A stretch of DNA of 64,000 nucleotides, taken from the NCBI GenBank assembly GCA_002104985.1, contig MCGO01000018.1, positions 558,001 to 622,000 on the forward strand, read 5' to 3'. The position numbers were made by a program, and so were the translations under genes. The notes under the pieces are model-generated. The model saw nothing but the letters and a program-made list of their open reading frames with translations. It had not been told where the DNA came from and searched no databases. This document shows, one piece after another, positions 22,654-32,954 of this stretch; the first letter of the stretch is position 1, and every line of letters starts with the position of its first letter. This DNA comes from Rhizoclosmatium globosum (lineage: Eukaryota > Chytridiomycota > Chytridiomycetes > Chytridiales > Chytriomycetaceae).

Positions 22654-22732
22654 CTTTCAATGTCCCACGAAATTCGGGTAAGACTTCAAATGTATTTAAG
22701 ATATGTGATAAATGAGTGAGATAGAAGAGTAA

Positions 22733-24942
22733 TCAAACAAACTTCAAATCAAGGCTTCCCTTTCCAACGTGCGTTTTGACAAGCCCTCTCCCTCCCTTCA
22801 CACCTACAGTACCACTCTCGTGACGTGATTCCCCTTCAACTCCATTCTCAAATGAAGCATCAAGCTCACTCTTAAATGATCCCTGGAATCCACCAACAAC
22901 CTCAACCTTCAGAGTCCCTTCTCCAAGCTCAAGATCAAGAATACCATCTTTGCCCACATCGATTTCCGCAGAAATTTCACCGCTTCCAACCGCAGCTCTA
23001 ACATACGGAGCTTCAATCTTGACCGCGGAGCCAATGCCATTACGTGCATAGACAGTACTAAACTCAGTGCGAGAATCCTTTGCCAACTCAAACTCCACAC
23101 TCTCGGTTACAGTCAAAGTATTATCGATAAACACCAATCCTCTATCCATCACTCTAATACGTATATTTTCAAACGCTTTATCAGAGGCAAAATCGGCGCC
23201 CCCTTCGCGTATATCCATACCAATGCCCTTGATTTCTGGGGCACTTTCAGAGACTTTCAATACTGCAACATCTCCGTGGACGGAAACGGTATCCAATGAA
23301 TGCTCTGGGGGGAACGAAACCTCAATGTATGCGAATGTATTCGAGAGATGCAAGTGGCTAGATGGTTCTGGGTTGATGTCAACGGACGCAAAGAGAGATG
23401 TGATTTTCATGACGTTGTTTGATACAACCGTGTACACGTTGAAAGCTTTGAGGTCTTGCTTTTTCGTGCTGGAGTATAGTGTCGTGACGGTAATATCAGT
23501 TGCAGATACGTTTGTAGTGAGGGAAAGGAATGACTGGGCAGTTCCTGTTGCAGTCAATTGGATCTCTGACACAGAAGCAGGGAACGATTCGACGAAGGAA
23601 TGGAAAGGCTTGGGAAAGTTTTGTTTGGGTACGCTGAGTTGCAAGGGACAGTAAATGAGAGCCGCCACAAAAGTGATCAAGCAGGAACGTCTGAAGGCCA
23701 GTTGATTAGTGAGTGACTGCTTTGGTTTGGATCTGTAGAGAAGAGAGGTTGGAAGAAGCTTTTCTTGCTCCGCGTTGACATTGTTGGTAAGATGAGTGGA
23801 TTCATGTTCCTCCTTTGAGTCTTTCCAAATCGCAACCCCTTCCATCACGAATCCAACTGCAACAACCAAAACAATAAGCAGTGTAGATTCGTTTCCAAAC
23901 GGAGAAAATTGTCTTCGGCGCAACGCCGACAAGGCTTTCTGGATCAGATTATTCGACGCAGTCACGCTCACGGCCAAGAACGCGCCAACACGTTCAATTA
24001 TAGTAAAGATGACCATCTGTTTCAAGATTCCGCATACAGCGAACCCGAATGCGAATGCAATCGCAAGTGGGGTTTTCGCGAAAAAATCGATGCTTTGAAA
24101 GATATCTTGGGGAGTTACAATGCCCATATAAGATCCCATTGACAAGAACATTAACAAGCTGTAAGAGAACAAGAACTGATTAATATCGGCGTGGCCAGAC
24201 TTCAAGAGGTTCTCTTGCATATTGCAGCCGAATGCTTGAACAATGAGGCCAAACACAAGAAGTACATAACCAAAAGCTTGTCCGAGGTGAGTTTTTGGTG
24301 GTCCAGGGTTAATTTCGTTGAATGCGGGTGGCCTTGAGTAGAATTGGACAAAAATATGCGCCGCACCAACAGCGATACAGCCGGCCGCAACGAGGCTTTC
24401 CCAGCGATAAGTCTTTCTGAAAGCCAGAGCTCCGACGATGACGAGTGGGATTATCTGTGTAATGGAAAGTTGTGGGTTTTTAATTGGTTGTGGAAGAAAA
24501 AGTGGCAAAGCAATCAACAGAGTTTTACCAATGACTTGTCCGCAGCCATAATGACATGTTGATCCAAGTACTTGTATGTGATAGATCCAAGGTACATTGG
24601 AAACAAGGAACAGGCAGTGATGGCCAAGAGAGACTTGATTGATGTTGTGTTGGGCTTGTTTTCCCCACCCAATCGCAACATGAAGACGGCAGTGATTCCG
24701 TATTGGATGACACTGACAAATCTTGTAACAAAAGATGGTCAGAACCTAGGAAGTTGGGCAAGAGTGGATATGGAGTCTTACTGAAGGAGGTCGTATTCAG
24801 GATAGACTTCCTCGTCGTTAACAACAATGACAGTGGATCGGAACAAGCGGACCAGAAAGTACTTTGTAACAGACGATATCATGAATAGGGCACTGGCGAG
24901 AAGAATCGCCTCAAGCAAGTGTGGGTGGTGTGGAGTGCTCAT
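22733..24942 (-). CDS. Fusion of an SLC35-type transporter with a DUF4097/adhesin-like domain
   Basis: The exons complement(join(22733..24454,24529..24721,24782..24942)) give 691 aa with consistent phases. Residues about 1-370 form a multi-pass transporter of the SLC35B/UAA nucleotide-sugar or PAPS carrier type (VIQYGITAVFMLRLGG, IIPLVIVGALAFRKTYRW, GYVLLVFGLIVQAFGCNMQE, GFAVCGILKQMVIFTIIERV). A linker with EQEKLLPTSLLY and another hydrophobic segment (CLITFVAALIYCPLQL) follow, then about 280 residues of adhesin-like beta repeats ending HVGKGSLDLKFV. The second half resembles the complete neighbouring adhesin genes, including their acidic-LLP head and membrane anchor. There is no stop between the halves. 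Either a genuine fusion or two transcripts whose boundary lost its stop. Confidence 0.7.
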
Positions 24943-25029
24943 TTCGGAGAAGTTTTGTTGCGGACTCTTTTCACTCGAGTTCCACGAGTTCTGTATCCAA
25001 AAGTATGAATGCTTTATTTAATTATTGAC

Positions 25030-26049
25030 TTATACAAAGGTTAAATCAATAAATCCAGTTGTCACAGATGCCTCCAATATTCCCTTTCCACTTACGCCTC
25101 CCACAGTTCCTGCTTCCGGAGTGCTCCCAAAGTCAGCACCATGCACATTGGCACGCCCAACCAATACTGAAGTGGAATAGCTTCCTCTGAATTGGTCCAC
25201 CTTTGCGCGAATCGGCCCAGTGGCAACATCCAGACCAATTAAAACTTCTTCTTTCTCACCCTCCAAAACGACATCAACACCACCTGTCACACATTTTGCA
25301 TAGAAGCTCGCAAATCCATTGAATGTGCCTTGAACGGCACCATTCTCAACACCAATGAGAACACTTTCACTCGCTGAAACGGAAGTAAACGAGGCAGAGC
25401 CATCACCGATTGCGATTCCAATTATTTCGGTTTGGAGCGGTGATGCAACGCGGAGACCTCCTGTTCTGATCGCCGCGTCAAAGGAGGAATCAACGAGTGG
25501 AGCTTCCTGAGTCCAAAGTAAAGATGCCAGGTTTGCATCCATGTAGAAGCTTTCGATAGAGTAAGAAGCCGGGAAAGTGATGTGGATCTCTGCATACACG
25601 CCAATATCCATCAGGTTCTCCACAAACGACGCATTGACCAGCAAAAGCCCGTCCTCCGAAATCGACACAATAATATCTGATTCATCCAGAGCAATCTGTG
25701 CCGTTGATTCGATGCGTGTTTCAACAGTGATTTGCGCAACCTCGATCGACGAGCACGAAACAGTTGTGTTCGCAAAGCCAATTCCAGTTCCGACAATTTC
25801 GAGGCGCTTGGCAAAAGACGGAAACGAAAAGGATCCGTTTTTGGATGGAAGAAACGGCGGATTTGGCCAGTGCTTTGCTTTGCTTTCGATGGTGAAATGG
25901 TGGTGGAAAGACGGCATAGGGAGGGTCACTAGGACAAGGGCCCCGAATGAGGTCAGGAGAAGCACCAGTCCTACGAGGTGGAAAGTGTTGTGTGCATGAG
26001 AAGCTGCTCTTCTTGTTGGTGAGGTTGGAAGTGGTGTGTATGATGGCAT
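25030..26049 (-). CDS. Membrane-anchored DUF4097/adhesin-like protein
   Basis: A single-exon 339-aa paralogue. The short cytosolic head MPSYTPLPTSPTRR is followed by a transmembrane helix (VGLVLLLTSFGALVLVTLP) and a beta-repeat ectodomain. The end, EAGTVGGVSGKGILEASVTT followed by GFIDLTFV, matches the copy at 21400. It lies just downstream (tail-to-head) of the inverted-duplication arm carrying copy B. Confidence 0.78.
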   Translation of the reverse strand: MPSYTPLPTSPTRRAASHAHNTFHLVGLVLLLTSFGALVLVTLPMPSFHHHFTIESKAKHWPNPPFLPSKNGSFSFPSFAKRLEIVGTGIGFANTTVSCSSIEVAQITVETRIESTAQIALDESDIIVSISEDGLLLVNASFVENLMDIGVYAEIHITFPASYSIESFYMDANLASLLWTQEAPLVDSSFDAAIRTGGLRVASPLQTEIIGIAIGDGSASFTSVSASESVLIGVENGAVQGTFNGFASFYAKCVTGGVDVVLEGEKEEVLIGLDVATGPIRAKVDQFRGSYSTSVLVGRANVHGADFGSTPEAGTVGGVSGKGILEASVTTGFIDLTFV

Positions 26050-26255
26050 TGGTTGTTCTTTTTTCCGCTTCTCTTTCTTTCAGGTTAGATATTTGAATTT
26101 AGTTGGAGATGGAGATACGAAAAAGTTGCTTTCAATCCTTTCCTCAACTCAAGAGAGTTCACGTCTATTGGAATGCGTCAGCTATCGCAAACAAAGGAGG
26201 TAAAATGTAATGTCCATTTTTATTTAATCTAATCTTTTCGGACACAAAACTACAC

Positions 26256-27713
26256 TCATAAAATCACGAAACTCGGGAAGAAAACGAAATTAGACAAGGA
26301 CAAAGGCAGCAACAAGAGCAGCAACGATTCCGACCTTCTCAACAGCAGCACCCTTGTACAAGTTGTTGTTGTTGTTGGCTGGAGCACCGTAAGCTGGGAC
26401 AGCTGGAGCAACGTATGCGGTAGGGTTTGCTGGAGCGACGTATGCGGTTGGGACAGCAGAAGCAGTGGTAGTAACAACAACAGTGGCGGACGCAGCAGCA
26501 GATCCAGAAGCAGAAGCAGACTTGGCAACAGTAGAAGCGCAGTAGAGGCAACAGTAGAGACAGTAGAAACAGTGGTGGCAGTGGTGGCAGTGGTAGCAAA
26601 GGCGGCCTTGTCAACAAAGTTGAAACTGTAATCAGCAATACCGTCACGACGTCTGTTATTTCTGTCGTAATTTCCATCCTTGTACGTATCGGAAACGTTG
26701 AAAGTGATCTCGCCGGTTGAGAGAACATACATGGAAAGATAGTATGTTTCCAAATCAAAGTAGCGCCCAAAGCGACTGGCGTAATCTGTTTGACCGCAAG
26801 TATCGTTGGCAGTTGTAGTGAAACTGAATTCTCCATACTTCGCGTCAAACAAACTTGTGATACAGCCATCGGTAAGAGTGGCGTTTTCCTTGAGTGGAAT
26901 GGTTCCCTGGGTAATCTTGTTCAAGGAGTAGACACGACCCTTCGTCTCAGAAGCAGTACGAGCCTTGTATGTGTAGACACATGAAGAGTCGGCGGAAAGA
27001 TCATCAGGAATGGCTGGTACAGTGACGGAAAATTTGGTAGCGGAAATGAACTTGTACACAATCGAGGAAGCGTTGACGGAGTAAGCGGCAGCCAAATCAG
27101 CAAGCTCCAAGTTTTTATCGTCATCAGGAGAGTAGTTAAAAGTGAAACCGAAGGTTCCGTCCTTCGCGAGATAAGGAGTTACAACTGCAAAAGAATACGG
27201 TGGGTAAGCAGTAGCATTCACGAGAGGAGCCTTGGCTCCACAAACTGGCTGGTTTTCAGCCAAAAGGTAAGGAGCATCAGTGAACTGGGTTGTAGAAGAA
27301 GCGTACGACAAAGAGCAGTAAGTGGACGCTGGGGCACGTCTTTCTGGCGAAGGAACAGAAGTTCCTGTAGACGCAGTGACAGCAAAGTTAACACGTCTGA
27401 CGAATCTAGTGGAGTCAAAGGCGCCGTTTACAGAAAAATCGAGGATAGGGTGCCCGTATGTTGCATTAAAGCGCTGGGCAAAGTCACCAGAGCAGGAAGT
27501 AGTATCCTTCCAGACAAAGTGGTCCTTGATGGCAGCATAGTTGAAGTATGGCTGGGTAGAGTTGAAGTTGGTCAAGGAGAAGTCCAAGCACTTGAGATCA
27601 GCTGGCTGTGGAATGCCTTGACAATCAAATTGGTTGATGAAGACACGCTCAAACGCTCCTCCGGTGTAGTTGTATACGGTTGGTGGACCAAAGATTGGTT
27701 TTTGTGGAGCCAT
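26256..27713 (-). CDS. Glycan-rich C-anchored family protein, copy B (3' frameshift)
   Basis: The frame is intact from 27713 through the N-terminal domain (YNYTGGAFERVFINQFDC, IPQPADLKCLDFSL, WKDTTSCSGDFAQRFNATYG) and the central Cys/Asn-glycosylation region. Near 26538-26545 the frame shifts relative to copy A. The Ala/Thr/Pro tail is then read as a leucine-rich run, ending at 26256. In the unshifted frame the expected hydrophobic C-terminus (GIVAALVAAFVLV) is intact and stops at 26290. The lesion is in a different place from that in copy A. Confidence 0.72.
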   Translation of the reverse strand: MAPQKPIFGPPTVYNYTGGAFERVFINQFDCQGIPQPADLKCLDFSLTNFNSTQPYFNYAAIKDHFVWKDTTSCSGDFAQRFNATYGHPILDFSVNGAFDSTRFVRRVNFAVTASTGTSVPSPERRAPASTYCSLSYASSTTQFTDAPYLLAENQPVCGAKAPLVNATAYPPYSFAVVTPYLAKDGTFGFTFNYSPDDDKNLELADLAAAYSVNASSIVYKFISATKFSVTVPAIPDDLSADSSCVYTYKARTASETKGRVYSLNKITQGTIPLKENATLTDGCITSLFDAKYGEFSFTTTANDTCGQTDYASRFGRYFDLETYYLSMYVLSTGEITFNVSDTYKDGNYDRNNRRRDGIADYSFNFVDKAAFATTATTATTVSTVSTVASTALLLLPSLLLLLDLLLRPPLLLLLPLLLLSQPHTSLQQTLPHTLLQLSQLTVLQPTTTTTCTRVLLLRRSESLLLLLLPLSLSNFVFFPSFVIL

Positions 27714-27877
27714 TTGAAGAAAGTTTTCAACAGCGTGCTGCACTGCCACCCACCCTATCAACTCTTGTGTTCGGAGGCATCAAAACCACGTGCTACCTGA
27801 TAAATGTTCCACTGTACAAGCGGCACAATGCTTCGGACGTGCAAAGTTCTGAGTTTAAGCTGACCTGTGAATGAACA

Positions 27878-27936
27878 TGAGACGCAAGTGGAGATGGGAT
27901 CTCCAGTCTCTACATCTCCGAACAAGCCCCCCGACA
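27878..27936 (-). promoter_or_regulatory. Upstream element of copy B
   Basis: The core TGTCGGGGGGCTTG (minus strand, 27936-27923) ends 209 bp before the start codon at 27713. It is followed by the same GGAGAT/ATCTCC-rich block as in copy A. Confidence 0.65.
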
Positions 27937-28063
27937 ATGTTAAAATAATGGTAATTCCGTCAAGTTTTCCTACAGAAGGGAATAATAGTGTGGTGATGGA
28001 AAGGTTCGCACTTGTATTGTATACACAGCTGCGCATACACGACTCTCGAATAACGTAGATTAC

Positions 28064-28228
28064 TGGCTGTGGAAGGTCTTGACAGTCGAATTGGCTGAAG
28101 AAGACACGCTCAAATGCTCCTCCGGTGTAGTTGTATACGGTTGGAGTGATGATAGGGGGGCCAAAGATTGGTTTTTGTGGAACATTAGAAGAAAGTTTCA
28201 ACAGCGTGCTGCACTGCCACTCGCCCAC
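28064..28228 (-). pseudogene. Truncated 5' fragment of the copy A-D family
   Basis: It encodes only the first 40-odd residues (PQKPIFGPP ... TVYNYTGGAFERVFFSQFDCQ) before joining the right arm of the inverted duplication. Near the expected start (about 28184) the ATG context has lost one base relative to copy B, so even the beginning is out of frame. Confidence 0.7.
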
Positions 28229-28337
28229 AATTTATCAACTCTTGAATTCGGAGGCATCAAGACCAACTGGCCCAAGCGATTTCTTACTCAATGATCCGTC
28301 TTAGTGGGTCGGTGAGGTTGCAGTCAGCTCTGAAAGT

Positions 28338-28391
28338 GATGAGACGCAAGTTTGGAGATTTGATCTCTATCTCAGAACAAGCCCCCCGACA
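28338..28391 (-). promoter_or_regulatory. Upstream element of the truncated family copy
   Basis: The C/G core (CAAGCCCCCCGACA on the + strand, 28378-28391) with adjacent ATCTC blocks survives about 194 bp from the expected start of the broken copy. Confidence 0.55.
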
Positions 28392-28847
28392 CTCCTTTGT
28401 AAGGTTCGTATTTGTTTTTGAACGAAGTAGGCAGTGCAGTGTCCTTTTTTACTTGCAAGGGGCAGGTTAGTTTACTCAGAAGAAGAAAGCCCCAATTGAC
28501 GCCGTTGATGGAAGTTGCCCTACACTAGGAAACAAACCAAGCCCCGTTAATCCTTCTTACTATTCCAACCAAACAGTCTAGTCTCAGTTACTATTGCAAT
28601 ACTATAATGTACCGGCGTAAACGGAACTGCATTCAACAAAGCACTTCTTTGACCATGACCATATCATTCTATCCTCAGGCAGACGATAAGAACGCACTTA
28701 TGTCAAGAACTCATTCGAAAACTAATGGACTATGAGATTTCTAAATTCGTGGGTGATTCGTGGAATCGTGGGTTGTCTTTGAAACTCTCAAAACAAGTGA
28801 TACCCTTCAATCTCCTCAAACCAAAACTCTCCCTCAAACCTCAAAAG

Positions 28848-29867
28848 ATGGCAGCAACGGTAGCAGAAACCAAGCCTCTCCTCCTCCATACAAAGCCGGT
28901 GCAAGTATTTGTGCTTTCTCAGCAGCCCAAGCCCAAGTGGAAGTTATGGCAAATTCTCCTTCTCATTCTCTGTGCAGCATTTGCCGTGCGCAGCTTCGGG
29001 CGCCACAGTTTTTCAGAGTTTGAAGCGTTTGGCGCTGCGCCGATCGATGCGCCGTTTTCAGCCACCAAAATCGAGTCGCTGGTCGGCGGCGCAACAACGG
29101 CCGCCGTGTCACGTGGCCCAGTCCCGAAAGTCGAATGGTCGGTCTTTGGCGACAACTCCGACGCAATCGAAAACACAAAAGTCGAAGCTGTTGTCGAAAA
29201 CAGTGTTCTGCGCGTGACTGTCACTTATCCAAAGAACGCGGAGAAATTCAGATTGAGGACGGAATTGGATGTTGTTCTTCCGGATAAATCGTTGGATGCG
29301 TTTTCTCTCAGTGGAAGTGTGGCCTCCCTCAAGTACGATGGTCCCAATGTCGTGGGTGAATTCTCAATCAATACAAACGTTGGATCGTCAAACATCTTCA
29401 GCTCCATTACTCCTGAAGCAGTGCATGTGGTGCAGCGTGTTGGATCCGTTCGCTTTTCGGGCCGTCTCGAATCACGAATTGTGACACTGCACGCAAACAC
29501 AGGCAGCATTCATGTTGCTGACGCTGTTGTCTCAGAGCACATTGAACTCGAGGCGAATACCGGATCTGTCGAAGCAACCGTGTCGGGCTTATTCACTGGT
29601 TTGGTTGCACATGCAGACACAGGATCCATCAACTTGGACCTTTCCCCCTCATTCGCCGAAGGGAGTTACGACATCAAGGCGAATACTGGCTCGATCCGTG
29701 CGAAAACAACTGGATTCCAAGGCTCTTTCAAGGCCTCCTCTTCATTGGGTAGTGTGAAGGTATCTGGTCCTGAAGTTCAGAATGGACGTGTTGGCAACAA
29801 TCCTGCCGCAAAAGGATCTTTTGTCGCTCGTTCGTCGCTGGGATCAGTCACTCTTAACTTCCTTTGA
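28848..29867 (+). CDS. Membrane-anchored DUF4097/adhesin-like protein
   Basis: A 339-aa single-exon paralogue starting at 28848. An in-frame ATG at 28725 would add 41 residues. The head MAATVAETKPLLLHTKP is followed by a transmembrane helix (LWQILLLILCAAFAVRSF). The ectodomain has very regular repeats carrying TGSI/TGSV or LGSV (TNVGSSNIF, ANTGSIHVA, ANTGSVEATVSG, ADTGSINLDLS, ANTGSIRAKTTG, SSLGSVKVSG) and ends SSLGSVTLNFL. It is the most regular member of the family and the best one for modelling the solenoid. Confidence 0.8.
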   Translation: MAATVAETKPLLLHTKPVQVFVLSQQPKPKWKLWQILLLILCAAFAVRSFGRHSFSEFEAFGAAPIDAPFSATKIESLVGGATTAAVSRGPVPKVEWSVFGDNSDAIENTKVEAVVENSVLRVTVTYPKNAEKFRLRTELDVVLPDKSLDAFSLSGSVASLKYDGPNVVGEFSINTNVGSSNIFSSITPEAVHVVQRVGSVRFSGRLESRIVTLHANTGSIHVADAVVSEHIELEANTGSVEATVSGLFTGLVAHADTGSINLDLSPSFAEGSYDIKANTGSIRAKTTGFQGSFKASSSLGSVKVSGPEVQNGRVGNNPAAKGSFVARSSLGSVTLNFL

Positions 29868-29986
29868 AGGATATCATATGAATAATAAACTTTTGATGTA
29901 GTTCTACTTTTACTCTACAACAAACACGGAATATATCAAATGTGTAACAAAAACAAACAAACACTAAACTGAGATGGTAATTTCAA

Positions 29987-30715
29987 TTATAATCCTGACT
30001 CGTTGTGACATCTCAAATACGTTGGGTCATTCATTGGACAAGAGGAAACGAATGAACCAGGAGTTCCAGAAGGAGAAACAGTGCCGCACATTGCTCCGTT
30101 ACTGCAAGTGTCCCTGTCCTGTCCAAAGGTTGGCTTGTATCCATCCACAGCGCCCGCAATAACGGCAGAAACGATCTTACACAACCCAATGTCCTCCTCC
30201 AAAGTGTCGCATTGCGCATTCATATTATAAAGAAAGCGCCTGTTACAATCAGCCAGCTTCAATGGGCTGCCGCGATCGGCAAGACAAAAATCGTGTTGCA
30301 AGCAGGATTCTGCAAAGAATTCGCGCACGTCACTTACGCCTGGCCAGCCCTTCACAGACCCAGGAACGGTGCATCCATCCGAATTGCATCTACGAAACAT
30401 ATTTAGTCATTGTTCAACGAACTAAGGGGGCAGTCACCTCTTGAATCCACATTGTGGTGGGGAAAAGCTTCTCAACGCAGATTCCACAACGTCTGGTTTC
30501 TGTCCGCACGGAACGCATTGGTAGTCGTACCAACTTGTCCATTGTGCACATTGCTCGCCAAAAGAGAGCTTGACCGTGTTTCTGGTTCCTTGTGGCTGTT
30601 GAGCTCCAGCAAACACAGTGGCTGTTTTAGGCCATGACCAACAAAGAGTATCAGCGGCGACGTTGAGGACCAAGGAAGCAAGGGTAAGAAAGATGGTGGT
30701 GGAGACCATTCTCAA
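29987..30715 (-). CDS. Secreted phospholipase A2-like protein
   Basis: Two exons, complement(join(29987..30389,30438..30715)), give 226 aa; the intron is 48 nt. A signal peptide (MRMVSTTIFLTLASLVLNVA) is followed by many cysteines. The segment SCLQHDFCLA ... DCNRRFLYNM matches the C-x-x-HD-x-C calcium/catalytic motif and the later D-C pair of fungal/bacterial-type secreted phospholipases A2. The His-Asp pair is intact. A probable secreted lipolytic enzyme; a second, damaged copy lies at 43950-44550. Family assignment rests on this motif alone. Confidence 0.65.
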
Positions 30716-31137
30716 GTTATTTCAATGACGATTCTTTGACGAAAAGGGTGGTAGTACTCGTTTTTATATCTCAAAATTTGGCGCGTGTGCTCACTGCATG
30801 GCCTCAATGTTGAGAATTTTGAGAAATAATTGCGACAGTTCTCTCCGATTGGTCCAATTTTTGTGAATTTGGTGGTGCGTTGGTTGTTACAGCTGCCTCA
30901 TTTTCTTGATTTTCCAATCTCCATCGTTTCGGAACCACATGACCACTCTTTCAATTTCGTTGAATCGATTGCATTCGAGGACGTGGATTTTGTCCTAATG
31001 AAGCGTAACTGTTATGGATCTAATCGTTCCTCTGGTGCTTAAAACATTGGTTAATGATAACAGTTAAGGCTAGTCAGTATTTATTCATTCGTGCGGCATC
31101 GCCTCGACCGAACAAAGGCTCTAACAAATCAAATAGG

Positions 31138-31748
31138 ATGAGAAGCTCATCTTTGACTGCTTATGATGTTCTTCACGTCAGTGAATATGCCACTTGTGAC
31201 GACATCGAGCGTAAATATGTAGAGTTAGGATACAGTAACAGCCTCGACAAGGAGAAATTCAGGCAGCTAGCAATTGCTTTTTTGGTTCTGACAACCGATC
31301 GAAACGAATATGATGTCTCCTTAAGGAATACTAGTATGACTTCAGAATATCAAGTACCAACATGTATTTGGAATTGCAACCCAGACGAGGTGTACGAAGC
31401 GGTTTTCAATCGACTGGCAGTGACAGTTGAAGATTCATTCAAAGACTCAAGTGAGTCTGAAAAATCACCATTTAATGCTATCATCGGAAGTATATCCGGA
31501 GGCGTCTTTGGATTTATGGTTGGTGAGTGTGGCGGTTTGTATTGTAATCGAAGAGCTTACGCTATACAGCCGGTCCTGTTGGTGCTGTCGGATTCGCCAT
31601 CGCTGGAGCAGCAGCAGGAAACGTGCGCGATACACACGGAAAGAACTGTTACGAAGTCTTTAAAAGTATGAAAAAAGAGGACCAACAAAAAATCATACAG
31701 GGCATATCTCTGGGAGTAATGCTTCTTGGCAAGGCTCATGGATTTTGA
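31138..31748 (+). CDS. J-like glycine-zipper protein, copy 3
   Basis: Two exons, join(31138..31522,31570..31748), give 187 aa. The J-like segment AYDVLHVSEYATCDDIERKY ... LAIAFLVLTTDRNEYDVSL lacks HPD. The zipper is GSISGGVFGFMVAG and PVGAVGFAIAGAAAGN, and the tail is DTHGKNCYEVF. The intron (47 nt) is at the same site and phase as in the paralogues. Confidence 0.78.
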
Positions 31749-32300
31749 AATACTCGAGTGTATTCCACTTTTATTCAAGTTTTTTAATCAAGCCTTTACG
31801 TGTTTGTACTATACATTAAATAAAAAATCTCGTACATCCTCAAGTTAATTCGAAATACCGAAGAAGAGAGGAAGCTACTTTGGTTAACGGATGCCTTACA
31901 TAGTCGTGGTCCATCATTCCATTTTCAACAATAAAATACAGGGCTTTATAATTTGTCCAAGCAATTCGTCAATTAGGGGTACGTGCTTTGATTGTTTCAA
32001 GATTGGTTTGTTGTGTAAACAAAATTCAAAAAAGACTTGATAACCTTCTCAATTTTTCTGGAATCATTCATCAATAAATTTTTTAAATGAAGCAGTTCGA
32101 TCTTTGCTATTCTAACAGGACAATAACTGTTAAGGATTTAACTGTAAAATTGGCTTAATTGTGTACCTAATGAAAACTAACCGTAACGCTATAACCGATC
32201 GTTTTGCTAAACAGTTACGCTCAAAGCCATATTTATTCAATTAGGTGACACTCCATTGATAGAGCAAAACTTAAACATATACTTAAACATTAAAGTAAAA
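31749..32300. other. Intergenic, no gene seen
   Basis: AT-rich sequence between J-like copies 3 and 4. No coding signal or repeat was recognised. Confidence 0.55.
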
Positions 32301-32874
32301 ATGAGCGAGTCATCCATGACAGCGTATGATATCCTTAACATCGATGAAAGCGACAACCTTGCAACTATTGAAGGAAACTACGTGGTACTGGGATACAAAA
32401 ACCGCCGTGACAAAACACACTTCAAGGCTCTGGCCATTGCATACTTGATTGTGACAACGGATCGTCAAAATTATAATGACTCACTAAACGATGGGTTGAA
32501 ATATCAAAAGCCAAGACATATCCGAGAATGCAACCCGGAAATAGTCTACGAAACCGTGTTTAATCAAGTGGCTATTGATGTTGACGCCTTGCTCAATGAT
32601 TCCAAAAAGACGCATTTGAATGGCGTTGTGGGAGCTTTGGCTGGAGGGGTCTTTGGCTTTATTGTTGGTGAGTGTATGGTTGGTATGGTTAATTCACTGA
32701 TAATAAACTGCAGCCGGTCCCGTTGGTGCAATTGGAGGAGCATTTGCTGGAGGAGCAGCAGGAAATATACGCGATATCCATGGAAAGAGCCCTTACGAAA
32801 TCTTTAAAACGTTAGATAAGAAGGACAAAAAGAAAATCATTGATGCTATTATTTTTCTGTTATCAGCATTCTAA
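32301..32874 (+). CDS. J-like glycine-zipper protein, copy 4
   Basis: Two exons, join(32301..32667,32714..32874), give 175 aa. The J-like segment AYDILNIDESDNLATIEGNY ... LAIAYLIVTTDRQNYNDSL lacks HPD. The zipper is GALAGGVFGFIVAG and PVGAIGGAFAGGAAGN, and the tail is DIHGKSPYEIF. Copies 3 and 4 are adjacent, same-strand tandem duplicates that share an inserted Ala after the conserved intron (VAG instead of VGG). Confidence 0.78.
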
Positions 32875-32954
32875 AATTCAGATATTGTTGAAGACGGTTT
32901 ATATGTACTTCCAACCTTCTTTATTCAAAATTAAAACTCTTTAAATCTCAAGTC

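Larger units (their letters stand above)
26218..28063 (-). repeat. Inverted duplication, right arm (with 16216-18095)
   Basis: This is the reverse-complement counterpart of the block at 16216. At its outer edge it joins abruptly to a truncated family copy, marking the breakpoint at about 28063. Confidence 0.8.
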
